A program made the translations under genes and the position numbers. From Siderastrea radians (Eukaryota > Cnidaria > Anthozoa > Scleractinia > Rhizangiidae), in NCBI GenBank assembly GCA_964017195.1, contig OZ024900.1, positions 26,310,429-26,374,428 of the forward strand: 64,000 nt of DNA, in the 5' to 3' direction. Below the pieces are notes generated by a model. That model made no database searches. It was not told the DNA's origin and saw only the letters and a list, made by a program, of their open reading frames with translations. How positions within the stretch are numbered: position 1 is the stretch's first letter; every line of letters starts with the position of its first letter. Of the stretch, positions 19,024-28,290 are shown in pieces.

Positions 19024-20101
19024 TTGAGTAAACACCAGTCTTACTGGGAGTTCATATTGTCACAGCACACAAAGAAAGATGAGATTTTATCTTACATCGT
19101 CCGCCGGGTCAACATTTCCGATTTTCTCCTTCCCTTTAGGGGCGACTTCCAGGGGAAATTTTACGATTCTGCAATTCCCCCAGTGGCATTTTATCCTAAT
19201 AGCAAGTCGTGTCTGAATTTCGATGAGTTCATTAGCCCTACCATCCTTGGCCGAGTTAAGAACGATTCGCTCTTTATTTGGGGAAAAGTTGGCTCAGTTC
19301 AGCCACCCCCTTTGGTTATGCCCATTACGGTGGAACAAACGAAACCAAGAATGTGCCACTATGAGCGCTTTTTACATTTATGGATAAAAGACCTTCCTCT
19401 GTCGCTGGATTACATTTCTGGCTTACCTCGCTATGTTTTTAAGTCACATTTCCAAACTGCTTTTGACGACAAAAGTGGCTATGATCACATCGGATTATCG
19501 CCTGACAGTTTCACTTTTGTGGGCTTAGAGTGGAAAGGCTGGTATTTTTAATAAGACTTAACCCTTTGGTTTGAAGGCCAATGCTTACATCTATCATGCG
19601 GTTGGCTTAGCGGCTACGAGTCATATCCGCTGTCTTCGTGTCCCTTGCAGTCAGTATATTGACTATCGACATGTCGGCCAACTCGCTTTACACCAAGATC
19701 TACAACGTTCTCTCAAATGGTCCAATTTTCAACTTGCTGAAGCCGCTGTCTTTATTGTATGCTCGATTTTGGTTCTCCTTGGTTATTTCATTGGCCTCTC
19801 CAAATCTGACGCTGTTCCCCAGACCAAAATCAGGTTTTTGGGTTTCCTATCTGATTCCATCCTCCAGGCGTTTCTTATCCCACATGATAAAAAAATAAAG
19901 TTTGCCACACCTCGCGACTCCATTCTTCAGAGCCGTACAGTTTCTATCAAAACGCTCCAGCGATTCGCAGGCAAGATTACCTCTTCCTCTATAGCTGTCC
20001 CAGCTGCTCAGTTGTACGCGAGAGACGTTTACCGTGCTATTTCTCTGGCAAATCGTTCTTCTCGTCCATCAAAGTCGTTGGTGACCTTCGATCTGAGATA
20101 G
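19024..20101 (+). pseudogene. DIRS reverse transcriptase
   Basis: Two frames: 19024-19551 holds the fingers ('VEQTKPRMCHYERFLHLWIK', 'LPRYVFKSHFQTAFDDKSGY', 'VGLEWKGWYF') and 19571-20101 the palm and thumb ('AYIYHAVGLAATSHI', 'VPCSQYIDYRHVGQL', 'KTLQRFAGKITS'). The catalytic pair, YIDD in active relatives, reads YIDY here at 19655-19666, so the second Asp is lost. A shift of one base with a small gap separates the halves. Confidence 0.82.
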
Positions 20102-21074
20102 CTCACTGGCAGTTTTTAGATTCCTGGTCCAATCATCTTCCCTGGATGGATGAGCGTCATTTAGTAGTGAATGTAACAAGCGGTGCATCCCAGTCTGCGT
20201 GGGGTGGCATAGTCGACAATCCCCCTAGACCACCTTTAGAGACTCGAGACATTTGGAAAGAAGACATCAGAGACAAGCCCACTGCAGTAAAAGAAGCCCT
20301 CGCACTCGTCAAAACTTCAAAAGGTGGAAAGTCGGTTCTCTCAAATCACAAATCACAAATGGCGCGGACGCTCACGTGGACTTCCTAACGCTCATCCAAG
20401 CCTGGAGGAAACAGGGTGGCAAGAGTAAACAGCTGAATGACGCTCTCAAGGAATTGTACCAAGCTCTTCTCGCCCAGAATATTTTCCGAGGTTTGCATTT
20501 TGTGCCCTCTCCTCTTAACCAGGGTGACGCTCTTTCTCGCGTTTTAACCGACAAGGATTGCATGCCTGCCCCCGATCCGTGGGAGAAGTTAGGAAATCTC
20601 TTTGGTCCACACACCATTGACTTGATGGCACTTGACTCCAATGCTCAAATCGGACGTTTTGGCTCCCCGCTTCCTCACTTCACGCCTTTCCCAACACCGG
20701 GCTTTCGCGGAGTTAATGTATTTGCACAAGATATTGTCCCCCAAGAAAACGCATACGTTTTTCCACCATTCTTCCTAGCTGGTCTTCTTCTCCGTTTTTT
20801 CGACAAGGCCTCATTTTCGTTTACCATTGTGGTCCCAAAACTGATTTCTCTACCATATTGGTGGCCCCTGATTCAACCAAAAACATCTCCATTTGTCATT
20901 CTGGGACGTAAAACAGATCGCAATATCTTGTTATTGCCATCTTCACACCACGTTTTTTCCACACGGCCTTTTACCTTGGAATTGTATGCTTTGAGAATTA
21001 ACAATTCGCCTCCCTCTACCCTACCTTTAGATACAACGACCCAGAATCTGGACACCAGCAGCTCCTTACCTTGA
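20102..21074 (+). pseudogene. DIRS RNase H and linker region
   Basis: RNase H begins at about 20105. Its first motif reads 'NVTSGASQSAWGG', where relatives have an Asp before Ala-Ser. The later part (20253-21074) has 'HFVPSPLNQGDALSR' with the terminal Asp, then 'IDLMALDSNAQ', 'LPHFTPFPTPGFRGVNVFAQ' and 'ENAYVFPPFFLAG', which is standard DIRS text after RNase H. A frameshift lies near 20380. Confidence 0.75.
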
Positions 21075-21940
21075 ATGTGGATATCTCAATGATGCCTATT
21101 TCACCTTTTGCCAGAAATGCGGTTTCCGCCAGTCTTGTTCTTCCCAACATCCTTCAAAGCGATTAAAGATTGACTTTCAAGCAATCGATGATCGCTTGGC
21201 ACATTTGGCTGAGGCAAAGGCTGACGGCTGAGGCTGAGGCTAACGTCAGCGCGACTCCTGTTCATGTCCAACTAGGTCAGCTGCTGGAACTGTGGACAAC
21301 TTCATAGGAAAACTTAGATCTATTTTTGCTGAGGAAGGTTTGGCAGGGGAATGGGATTACCGCTTAGGTATTGGCAATCCCGTCTCCCACCCCTCTATTA
21401 AAGCTTATCTGAAGTGTGTTGGAGAAGAAAAAGCCCAGGCTTGGGTGCAGCCACGTAAGGCCGTGCCTCTTTTTACAGACACATTTTTGGCCATAGCACG
21501 TTTAACAAGCCTGACACTTCGCCTTTACTTTTGTATGTCCTGAGCAGGGATCTTAGTTTCTTCAGCATTGATTTTTTTTTTTCACTGGAAACCGTTCCTC
21601 GGACCTAGGAAGGACTAAGTCCAAGGAAGTACTTCTTTTTCCCGACTCTTCTGGGTTACTTTTCAACCATACCTTTGGTGAAACATTAAGGGGAAATTCT
21701 ACACGCCCATATTCTGTAAAGAGTTTTAGCAGTTCTGAAATGTGTTTTAAGTAACATGGATATTTCGGCACGTTATGGTTCGAAACAATACGGTTTGAAT
21801 GCAGCCATCGTATCGGAATACAAATAAACACCTTGGAGCTGACAAGTTGGGCGAAATGACAGATTGAACGAGTTGAAACTATCGCGAACAAGTTTGAAAT
21901 ATTTGAAAGTCATTTTTAAAGTGACGTTTTCCTTGATGTT
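21075..21940 (+). pseudogene. DIRS tyrosine recombinase remnant
   Basis: A Cys pair ('FCQKCGFRQSC') near 21105 is followed by N-terminal recombinase text ('LGIGNPVSHPSIKAYLKCVG', 'EKAQAWVQPRKAVPLFTDTF') in 21292-21543, and after a deletion by 'LFNHTFGETLRG' near 21650. I could not place the catalytic Arg-His-Arg-Tyr set. The enzyme would integrate a circular cDNA. Confidence 0.6.
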
Positions 21941-22345
21941 GCCGTTGTGGTTGCTTAAGCTCCCTTTTCAGTTCACAACGGCACCGCGAAAAAGAAATGA
22001 GATCAGCCGAAAAGCTATGCACTTGAAATTGGCCAGCTGCGTTTGAGCTTCGCGCCAATTTCAATTGGGACAAATTGACATCACGAATACGCGGCCAGGC
22101 TCCTAAGCGCTATCCAAGATGGCGCGCCCGATGACGAATTTTTTGCTTCTTTGGAGAGGAATTTCATTGGGATCGGATGCGCTATGAAAGCTCAAACAAC
22201 GGTCAGTAACTCAACTCAGTGTGGTGTGTTTATTAGTGAGTACAAGAAATATACGGTTTCTGGAGTGACCTTCTCCTTTAAAGACGCTGGTCTAGATGAC
22301 GGTGAAACTCCCCCAGCCTTCGCGCCAGATGTTCTGTAACCTTAG
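21941..22345. other. Unassigned sequence
   Basis: No recognisable domain. A 62-codon open frame at 22151-22339 has no family resemblance. Confidence 0.4.
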
Positions 22346-22347
22346 GA

Positions 22348-22475
22348 TTAAGAAAAGGTGGAATATTCAACATGTCGCGAGCGTGGGAAAAAAATCTGAG
22401 TCCCCGACGGGAATCGGACCCATGTTCTTCCGTACACTGGTCGGACGCTCTAACCACTGAGCTACTGGGAGACTC
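22348..22475 (-). mobile_element. tRNA-derived SINE
   Basis: On the minus strand, 22470-22401 reads as a tRNA-like head: tagctcagtggttagagc (A box and D arm) and gggtccgattcccgtcgggga (B box and T arm). The tail, cccacgctcgcgacatgttgaatattccac, follows. The anticodon stem pairs poorly and there is no CCA or clear aminoacyl stem, so it is a SINE and not a tRNA gene. The tail recurs in direct orientation at 22607-22651. Confidence 0.8.
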
Positions 22476-22606
22476 GTGGCGAGCATAGGTCATATTTACT
22501 GAGTTTGTGGTGACATGCGTCCTGCATACTGCTAGGATCAGCAATGTCGAAGTGCCTTGTAAGTGATAAATAAAGAAAGGTGAATTTTAAGCTCGGAGAA
22601 GAAATA

Positions 22607-22651
22607 AGAAGAGATGGAATATTCAACATGTCGTGAGCGTGGGAGTTTTCA
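22607..22651 (-). repeat. Second copy of the SINE tail
   Basis: taagaagagatggaatattcaacatgtcgtgagcgtggg matches the tail at 22348-22391 with a few substitutions, 259 bases away. There is no tRNA-like head here, so it is a truncated copy. Confidence 0.7.
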
Positions 22652-23580
22652 AACCTGTTCTTCCATAGTTTATGTTTACTTTGTCTTTCGCTGTCTTTCG
22701 CTTAATATATCTTGATGTTTAGGTTGCAATAAAGCTTTTTGAGTTATGGGGAGAGTTACGGTCTTTCGTGTATTTTGTTGTTTTTCATGTTTGTAGATTT
22801 GTCACCGCCGCAGGGCTCGCTTCTTCCCATAACTTATCCTTGCCTGGGGCATTTGGGAGTGAGGGTACCCAGTAAGAATTTATTACTAATAGCTCAGTTG
22901 GTAGAATTTCAGTCCGATTCTCAATAAACTCGTCTATGTAACACGCAAGATCTCTCCCCTTCATTGACCTCGAAAGAAAATCAATTTACAAATCTGATCT
23001 TTTGGGACGACGAATACTTTTCTAACACTTAGTAACACTACGCTACCCACGTCGCCAATTAAGGAACCCTCAAGCCATGCAAGCGGTTAAGGTGGTTACC
23101 AGTCCTACTCTTGACTGGCTGCACTGAAGTACCAATCAAATAGACTCTGATTGTTATCTTTTATTGGTAAACTACACAATTTCCTGACGTCGCTGTCTAT
23201 TTATAGTGCTTATTGTGTCGCTGTCGAATTTTGGCAGCTCATTTGAGTCGCTTGTCGGTGTTTAGAAAGTCCCATATCGCCAGTTTTCAGGACCGAGTCG
23301 CTTGTCACTTTTACCCATTGGAAGGCCTCATTAGACTTCCTTGCTTTTTATTTTTCGGTTAGACCATAGGTAAAATCCCTATTCAAATCTTTTCGTTTAG
23401 ATGATGGGACGTAACGGAAAGTCCATGTCATCCAATGGGGGGATTTCGGAATAAACAATTCACTGGGAGAGTATCGGATCAAGCTAAGGAAATCATGCTG
23501 AGACACTCAACAGCTTGGGTGGATATAAACGGGTCCCGATCAGGAGGGGATGGCAGAGGCAGTTAATTCGAGGGACATGT
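22652..23580. other. Unassigned sequence
   Basis: Stops are dense in all frames. A tagctcagttggtaga box near 22893 resembles a tRNA A box but lacks a matching B box nearby. I see no other feature. Confidence 0.4.
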
Positions 23581-23635
23581 TTTCGTCGTGCATGTCTCGT
23601 CGTGCGTGCGTGCTTCGTCGTGCGTGTCTCTCTTA
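23581..23635. repeat. Short cgtcgtgcgtg-type microsatellite
   Basis: An imperfect run of cgtcgtgcatgtctcgtcgtgcgtgcgtgcttcgtcgtgcg. It lies just before a DIRS-like fragment. Confidence 0.6.
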
Positions 23636-23659
23636 GATTAAGAGATCCTGATAATTTCT

Positions 23660-24080
23660 CGGTTGGTGACATTCACCAGAACGTTAAGGCTAGGGATAAT
23701 GTTCTCCCAGAACGTGTTTGCAATTGAATACGAGATAAGGTGCACTTCCTGGAATTCTCTCAACCGTTTACAAGCGTGCATAAGTGATCCAGATACTCCT
23801 CCGATTCGCCGTCGTGGAAACAGTTTCCTCAAAGTGTTTCATGTAGGAAGTTCCCCGACTTTATATCTCGGGAGATTCTTAGTCGTGTTGCTACGGAGGC
23901 ATTCAGTGTATGGGAAAGAGTGGGTGTTGATGAAACCTCCCTATTTGGTGCTAACTTAACTGTTGAACCATCTAAGCTTAGGCTATGCATTGATGCCAGG
24001 TTTCTAAATAGGGACTGCCCTTTTCCCTTGATAAATTGGTGGATGTGCTCAGATATATCTATGAGGCACAAACCCTTGGA
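23660..24080 (+). pseudogene. Second DIRS-type RT fragment
   Basis: The frame from 23910 reads 'VEPSKLRLCIDARFLN', matching the finger block of DIRS RTs (compare 'VEQTKPRMCHYERFLHLW' in the element at 19024). One base over, it continues 'PFSLDKLVDVLRYIYEA', the next block. The fragment stops where a Penelope-like element begins. It is unlike the first DIRS copy at DNA level and is probably a different family. Confidence 0.6.
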
Positions 24081-24169
24081 TTTTCAACTTAGTTGATAAG
24101 GTAAATTCATCACCGTATAGAGATTAAAAGCTGACGTTTCAGGTTGAGTGTGGTTTATATGGAGAGCGG

Positions 24170-24500
24170 TGGAGCTACGCTATTGGGGGGACATGGCAAC
24201 GGTTGGTTAAATGAAAAGCGTTCGTTTACATCGTGGGGATTAAGTAAGCCGATTTAAAAAATGATTTTTGTTTGTTCTACAATGGGTCTTTACGGCTTTC
24301 CGTGTTACCCTGGTGTAGGGAAACGCCACAGATCGTCAATGTTGGGCGACTGGTTTGGATGCGTACCCCGTCGTTTCTTTCAACGTCTCACAACTGTTCG
24401 TGGAAGCGGTTGCCTAGCATCCTCCCTGTTTCGCCAATGTATAACTTTTTTATTTTGCGTAAAGTGCATGTTATGCAATAGATAACACTTGCGGGGGTGC
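24170..24500 (-). pseudogene. GIY-YIG endonuclease of the Penelope-like element
   Basis: In the minus frame near 24485-24410 the text 'VIYCITCTLRKIKKLYIGET' has the Cys pair and the YIG half of the motif, followed by 'GRMLGNRFHEQL'. Next come 'VSLHQGN' and 'GLLNPHDVNERFSFN', typical ends of these domains. A piece between 24400 and 24320 is missing. The enzyme would nick the target. Confidence 0.7.
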
Positions 24501-24725
24501 CCGTAAAGCGATCGGTAATTTTAGTGGATCACCTGGATCCTATTAATTTGTCCGCATTGCGAATGGAAGGATAAGTGTTGCAGCGTTTCCGCGTGCATTT
24601 TAAAGTGCAAGAAAGTTTTCCTATGTTTTTGTCGCGTTTTAACAAAAACAGTTGGGGTCATGAAAAGATTCTGCCTGTTTCGTTGCCATTTTGGAGTAAC
24701 TTAAAGTTCTTTAAAATGTTGTTTG

Positions 24726-25154
24726 TCACTGCGAGGTTGTGTGGATGACAAGTAAGAGTGAATGGTACTCTCTCGTTCTTTTCCTTCTGTGACGTTTACT
24801 GTGCTGACTGTCGATCAATCTGTTGAGCACGGTGTTGGGTTGTGTTGAGAACTGAATCATGATAGCTACGCCTCTAGACGAATTGGGACATGTCCTCTGT
24901 TTTGTTTGAAAGATCAGAGTCATCACGGCTACATAAACATCTATTAAGAAACTGAGAGAACGGGATGGTGTTTTTTGACGTGGGAAGGATGAGAAGATAA
25001 ATGTATCGAATAACTGTGGAAATTTGAAGGTTTGTAGCTCATACTGGTAGAAAGGCCGTTGCCATTGATTGAAACTGATTTCCAGAAAAGCGACTGAAGT
25101 TTCAGAAATTTCCCAGGCATATTTCAGTGCCGGGTGAAAGGAGTTGACCAAGGT
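24726..25154 (-). pseudogene. Penelope-like RT thumb region
   Basis: Text such as 'VNSFHPALKYAWEISETSVA' and 'FLEISFNQWQRPFYQYELQ' follows the palm directly. The usual 'KPTDSHSYL' block is scrambled by frameshifts. This region joins the RT to the endonuclease. Confidence 0.65.
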
Positions 25155-25745
25155 TATAAAATGATTAAGTTCTTCTATGCTAGATGAAGTAGCGCCAATG
25201 CAATTGTCGATGTACCAGCTGTAAAGTTCAGGTTTGGTTCTATTATATTGGTAAAAAATTAATTTCCGATGTAACCTACGGAAAGATTGGCGTAGCTTGG
25301 ACCCATTTTGGTACCAATAGCGCCGCCGTTGACTTGTTTGTAGTGGTTATTGGCAAATGAAAAAGAGAGCACCATAATCTTGTCCAAATAGCTAGAAATA
25401 AGTTTTACTTCGGCTGGGATTGTTTGGTTTGTGAATTTTAGGTTTAAAATAAATGTGTGAAGTTCTTGGAGTAGTAACAATAAGATTTTGATCATGAGGG
25501 GCGACTGGTAAATTTTTTTGTTTATCAATGAGACCCTGAGTAGTTTTCGTGACAGCTTTTTGGTTGGCTGAAGTGAGATTTTTGTCAACTTTGGCATAAA
25601 AAGAGGTGTCGGGAAGTTGCCGAAAAGCTGCTTGTCGCTAAATGTCGGTCCGCGCCGCCTTTGTCAGCCGATTTGATAACAATGTCTTCCCGTTTTCTAA
25701 GTTTTTTTTAGTGCTGCCCATTCTTCTGTACAAAGGTTCGAGATT
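25155..25745 (-). pseudogene. Penelope-like reverse transcriptase, fingers and palm
   Basis: Penelope RTs are related to telomerase RT. Visible blocks: 'KSADKGG' near 25660, a Pro/Lys-rich 'KFTNQTIPAE' region, 'VNGGAIGTKMGPSYANLSVG' near 25300, and 'YSWYIDNCIGATSS' near 25200. Several frame changes separate them. The second catalytic Asp is Asn, so this copy is dead. Confidence 0.75.
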
Positions 25746-25784
25746 CTAGTATTGCAGTCAAATTGTGACCCTGCACGTTACTTT

Positions 25785-26025
25785 GGACAAAAAGGTAAAC
25801 GCACGGGCACGTGTGCCATGACACGGCACGCTAGGCGTGTCATGATTTCACGGATACGCGCATATTTAATAAGCAAAACAAAGCGTGTCACGGTAGCTTT
25901 TGTTTCCCTTTGTGTTGGGTGGTGTGCTAGGTGGCACACGTGTCCTATCGCACGGTACGCGTGTCAAATGACACGCTCGGGTGCGACTGTGACACGCACA
26001 CATGGGTGCAGGATGGTTTATTTTA
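25785..26025. repeat. GTGTCA/TGACAC-rich block, possible MITE
   Basis: About 230 bases with repeated gcgtgtca and tgacacgc, including the perfect dyad gcgtgtca-aa-tgacacgc near 25960 and several cacgtg-like centres. The block is bounded by cctgcac on the left (about 25770) and gtgcagg on the right (about 26010), which could be terminal inverted repeats. Its CpG content is far above its surroundings. Confidence 0.45.
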
Positions 26026-26860
26026 CAACTATTCAAACTCAATTTGCATTGGTAATTAATACCCTGGGAATTATGCAAATGAGACTATAACAGAATTTAC
26101 ACGTGCTCCAACCCATATCTCTACTCGAGGTCGCAAAAGTGAAGAGGTTGGCGACCCACCCTCCCATTCATCGAGTAAGTCGGGCTTGATCCTGTCCGCT
26201 TCTACTTTCGCCTGGTCTTAGGCTTGTCCCAGGCCAGAGCGATTTCGCATACCTTATTACCATATCATGAATAACAATACCAAGGGTAGAATATTACACT
26301 ATTAAATGCACTGGAAGAGCAGGATTAGCGCTCATGCCAGTCCTTCTCTGCATCACACCTTGCTTAAGAGAGTGACTTCCCGTTTCATCGGCCAACCTTT
26401 TCCTGCCCTGTCACCATTTGAATGGAACACAATATTTAGAAGGGCATTGAATGCGACAATTAACTTTTAAAAAAGCGGGAAATGATGTACTCAAGAGACG
26501 TATACTGCGTGGCACACTGTGACCTATGTAATCAGAACATCGATCTCCTGTGGTGGTGCGGTGGTATTTTGGTTTCTTTTCTCTTTCAGGTGGCGTGCGT
26601 TCAAACCTCACAACTTCACCATTTTGTCTCTATTTTATTTTTATTTTCCTTCTTTCTTTTAGTTGTTGTTTCGGTTTGGTGAAATTTTGTACCTACTTGC
26701 ATGACATAACAAATTTCATACGGTCCTCCGTTCTCATATTAACGGACAGCGATCTGACTTAACTTTGTCAGGGTTTTTTCAAGGTCATTTTAAGGTAATT
26801 TCAACCTTTCGGCCCAATCGCTCTGAATCAGGTGTGGCTTCCACGACGCGGGCGAGTTAC
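26026..26860. other. Unassigned sequence
   Basis: No convincing coding frame or repeat. Short open frames at 26411-26762 lack any pattern. Confidence 0.4.
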
Positions 26861-26862
26861 CA

Positions 26863-27348
26863 CTAATTCTTAGGAAAGCTGTTGTTTTTCAGTAGGACGA
26901 TCCTATCATCTTCTATGTTAGGGTAGGTGTTGGAACACTTCTGGCGTTCTTGCAAGGACTGTAAGAAGTCCCTCTTCCAGAGAATCCAGAATTCGTTTGC
27001 TAGATGTTGTACTCGGCACCATCTCTCGCAAGAGTAAAGGTCTGCACGTTTGAAATCTTCTGCAAGCGGCAAAAGAGCATTGGCCTTTGATGTTAGAAGG
27101 TGAATGGGAGTCAGAGGCTCCAATGAGGTGGGCGCATTCAATCCATCTGTTGTTAGAGGTCTGCTGTTAACTAGGGCTTCCGATTCGCACATGAACGTTC
27201 TGAGCCACTCATCATCCAGTTGTTGGCCAGCATTTTGGAGAAGCGCAGTAAGCGCGTTGCAGGCAGAGCAAATCTGCCTCTTCCAAACACTACCCAAATG
27301 ACTAGCAAAAGGTGGGTTCATCTTGAATTCAATTAGTCGCAACCTCAC
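26863..27348 (-). pseudogene. BEL/Pao integrase C-terminal half, copy 1
   Basis: Typical BEL/Pao text: 'FKMNPPFASHLGSVWKRQIC' (the catalytic Glu of 'VWERQIR' is Lys here), 'LRTFMCESEALVNSRPLTTD', 'LEPLTPIHLLTSKANALLP', 'RWCRVQHLANEFWILWKRDF' and a C-terminal strand 'DDRIVLLKN'. Open over 160 codons. This half follows the part amplified in the downstream satellite and was not itself amplified to the same extent. Confidence 0.82.
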
Positions 27349-27691
27349 TGTTATAAGCCAATTCGTGCTTCTGAGCCAATTCTTCCTTAACCTTATAACG
27401 GCTTCTAACGTTGCGGATTTTATCTGAACGTCGCTCTTCTTGCTTCAAAACATCCATATTTTGCCGCTCAATCTCTTCCAACATATCTCTGCTCCGTTTT
27501 TCTACGGCTCGTCTTTCTTGGTAGAGGGCGATCTTAGCCTTTACAGTTGCTATGTCCTCTTCAAGTCCTAATCTACTTTCTATAAATGAACTGTTGCCAG
27601 CACTTGTCTTCTGAGAGTGATTGCCTTTTCTAGGTTTATTTGGTTTACCTGATGAACTATAGGATATTGAATTTCTTTTGAGCAGTGCCAA
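27329..27691 (-). CDS. Coiled-coil ORF between two integrase fragments
   Basis: 120 codons: a Ser/Lys-rich N-terminus, then a strongly helical Glu/Arg/Lys stretch ('RLGLEEDIATVKAKIALYQE', 'RRAVEKRSRDMLEEIERQNM'). It resembles the coiled-coil N-terminus of BEL-type Gag proteins, but I cannot exclude an unrelated origin. Its end overlaps the start of the downstream integrase fragment in another frame. A coiled-coil stretch in the frame just upstream ('LEKDRDNLDKKLGELANENK', about 27800-27740) suggests the frame once extended further. Confidence 0.4.
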   Translation of the reverse strand: MALLKRNSISYSSSGKPNKPRKGNHSQKTSAGNSSFIESRLGLEEDIATVKAKIALYQERRAVEKRSRDMLEEIERQNMDVLKQEERRSDKIRNVRSRYKVKEELAQKHELAYNSEVATN

Positions 27692-27693
27692 TT

Positions 27694-28290
27694 CTAACTC
27701 CTTATTTCATTCTCCGACTTGACGTAAAATCGTCTTGTTTTCATTCGCAAGTTCTCCCAATTTCTTGTCAAGATTATCTCGATCTTTCTCCAGTGAATCG
27801 ATAATTCGTGTGCCAGATGTTGTATTCGGCGCCATCTCTCGCGAGAGTACAGATCTGCACGTTTGAAATCTCGTTCAGGTGGCAAAAGAACATCCACTTT
27901 TGATGTCAGAAGGTGATTGGGAGTCAGCAGCTCCAATGAGCTGGGCGAATTCAATCCATCAAGGTCTGCTGTTAACTTTGGCCTCCGATTGGTACATGAA
28001 CGTTGTGAGTGCCTCATTATTCAGTTGCTGGCAAGCACTTTTGGAGAAGCGCAGTAAGTACATTGCAAGAAAAGCGAATGTGCCGCTCCCAAACGCTACC
28101 CACATGACTAACAGAAGCCGGGTTCATCATAAATTCAAACCAGTCGCACCCTCTCTCTAATACGAAATTATGAATTCGTTCGTGATCCATTTCGGCAAAG
28201 GCATCCTCCAGCTCTTACATGGTGCAGACAAAATTGGTACCTCGATCAGATTGGATCTGTCCAGTGGAACTGCAACGGTTCAGCAACCCG
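27694..28290 (-). pseudogene. BEL/Pao integrase core and C-terminal half, copy 2
   Basis: From about 28260: 'IQSDRGTNFVCTM' with the second catalytic Asp, 'ELEDAFAEMDHERIHNFVLE', 'NPASVSHVGSVWERHIRF' with the catalytic Glu, then 'SLELLTPNHLLTSKVDVLLP' and 'LYSRERWRRIQHLAHELS'. Stops and shifts interrupt it. It continues directly from the first satellite unit, so it marks the edge of the amplified region. Confidence 0.8.

Larger units (their letters stand above)
18430..21940 (+). mobile_element. Degenerate DIRS-type tyrosine-recombinase retrotransposon
   Basis: N-terminal ORF remnant, RT, RNase H, a methylase-like/linker region, a short Cys pair and a tyrosine recombinase remnant occur in DIRS order. 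Frameshifts lie near 19555 and 20100, stops are frequent, and a palindromic MITE sits near 18855-19023. I could not find the inverted terminal repeats or the internal complementary region. Confidence 0.82.
24090..25750 (-). mobile_element. Penelope-like element with RT and GIY-YIG endonuclease (degenerate)
   Basis: Minus orientation. RT text runs from about 25745 ('EWAALKKLRKREDIVIKSAD') through 'NHYKQVNGGAIGTKMGPSYA' and 'LYSWYIDNCIGATSS' to 'HPALKYAWEISETSVAFLEI'. Frameshifts are frequent. GIY-YIG text follows at 24500-24170. The catalytic pair is IDN where relatives have IDD. Confidence 0.8.

Noticed and set aside
22401..22470. A functional tRNA gene on the minus strand
   Set aside because: The A and B boxes fit, but the anticodon stem pairs poorly, the aminoacyl stem is absent, and a SINE tail follows.
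22893..22908. A second tRNA-like box (tagctcagttggtaga)
   Set aside because: No B box at the right distance and no SINE tail; too little to call.
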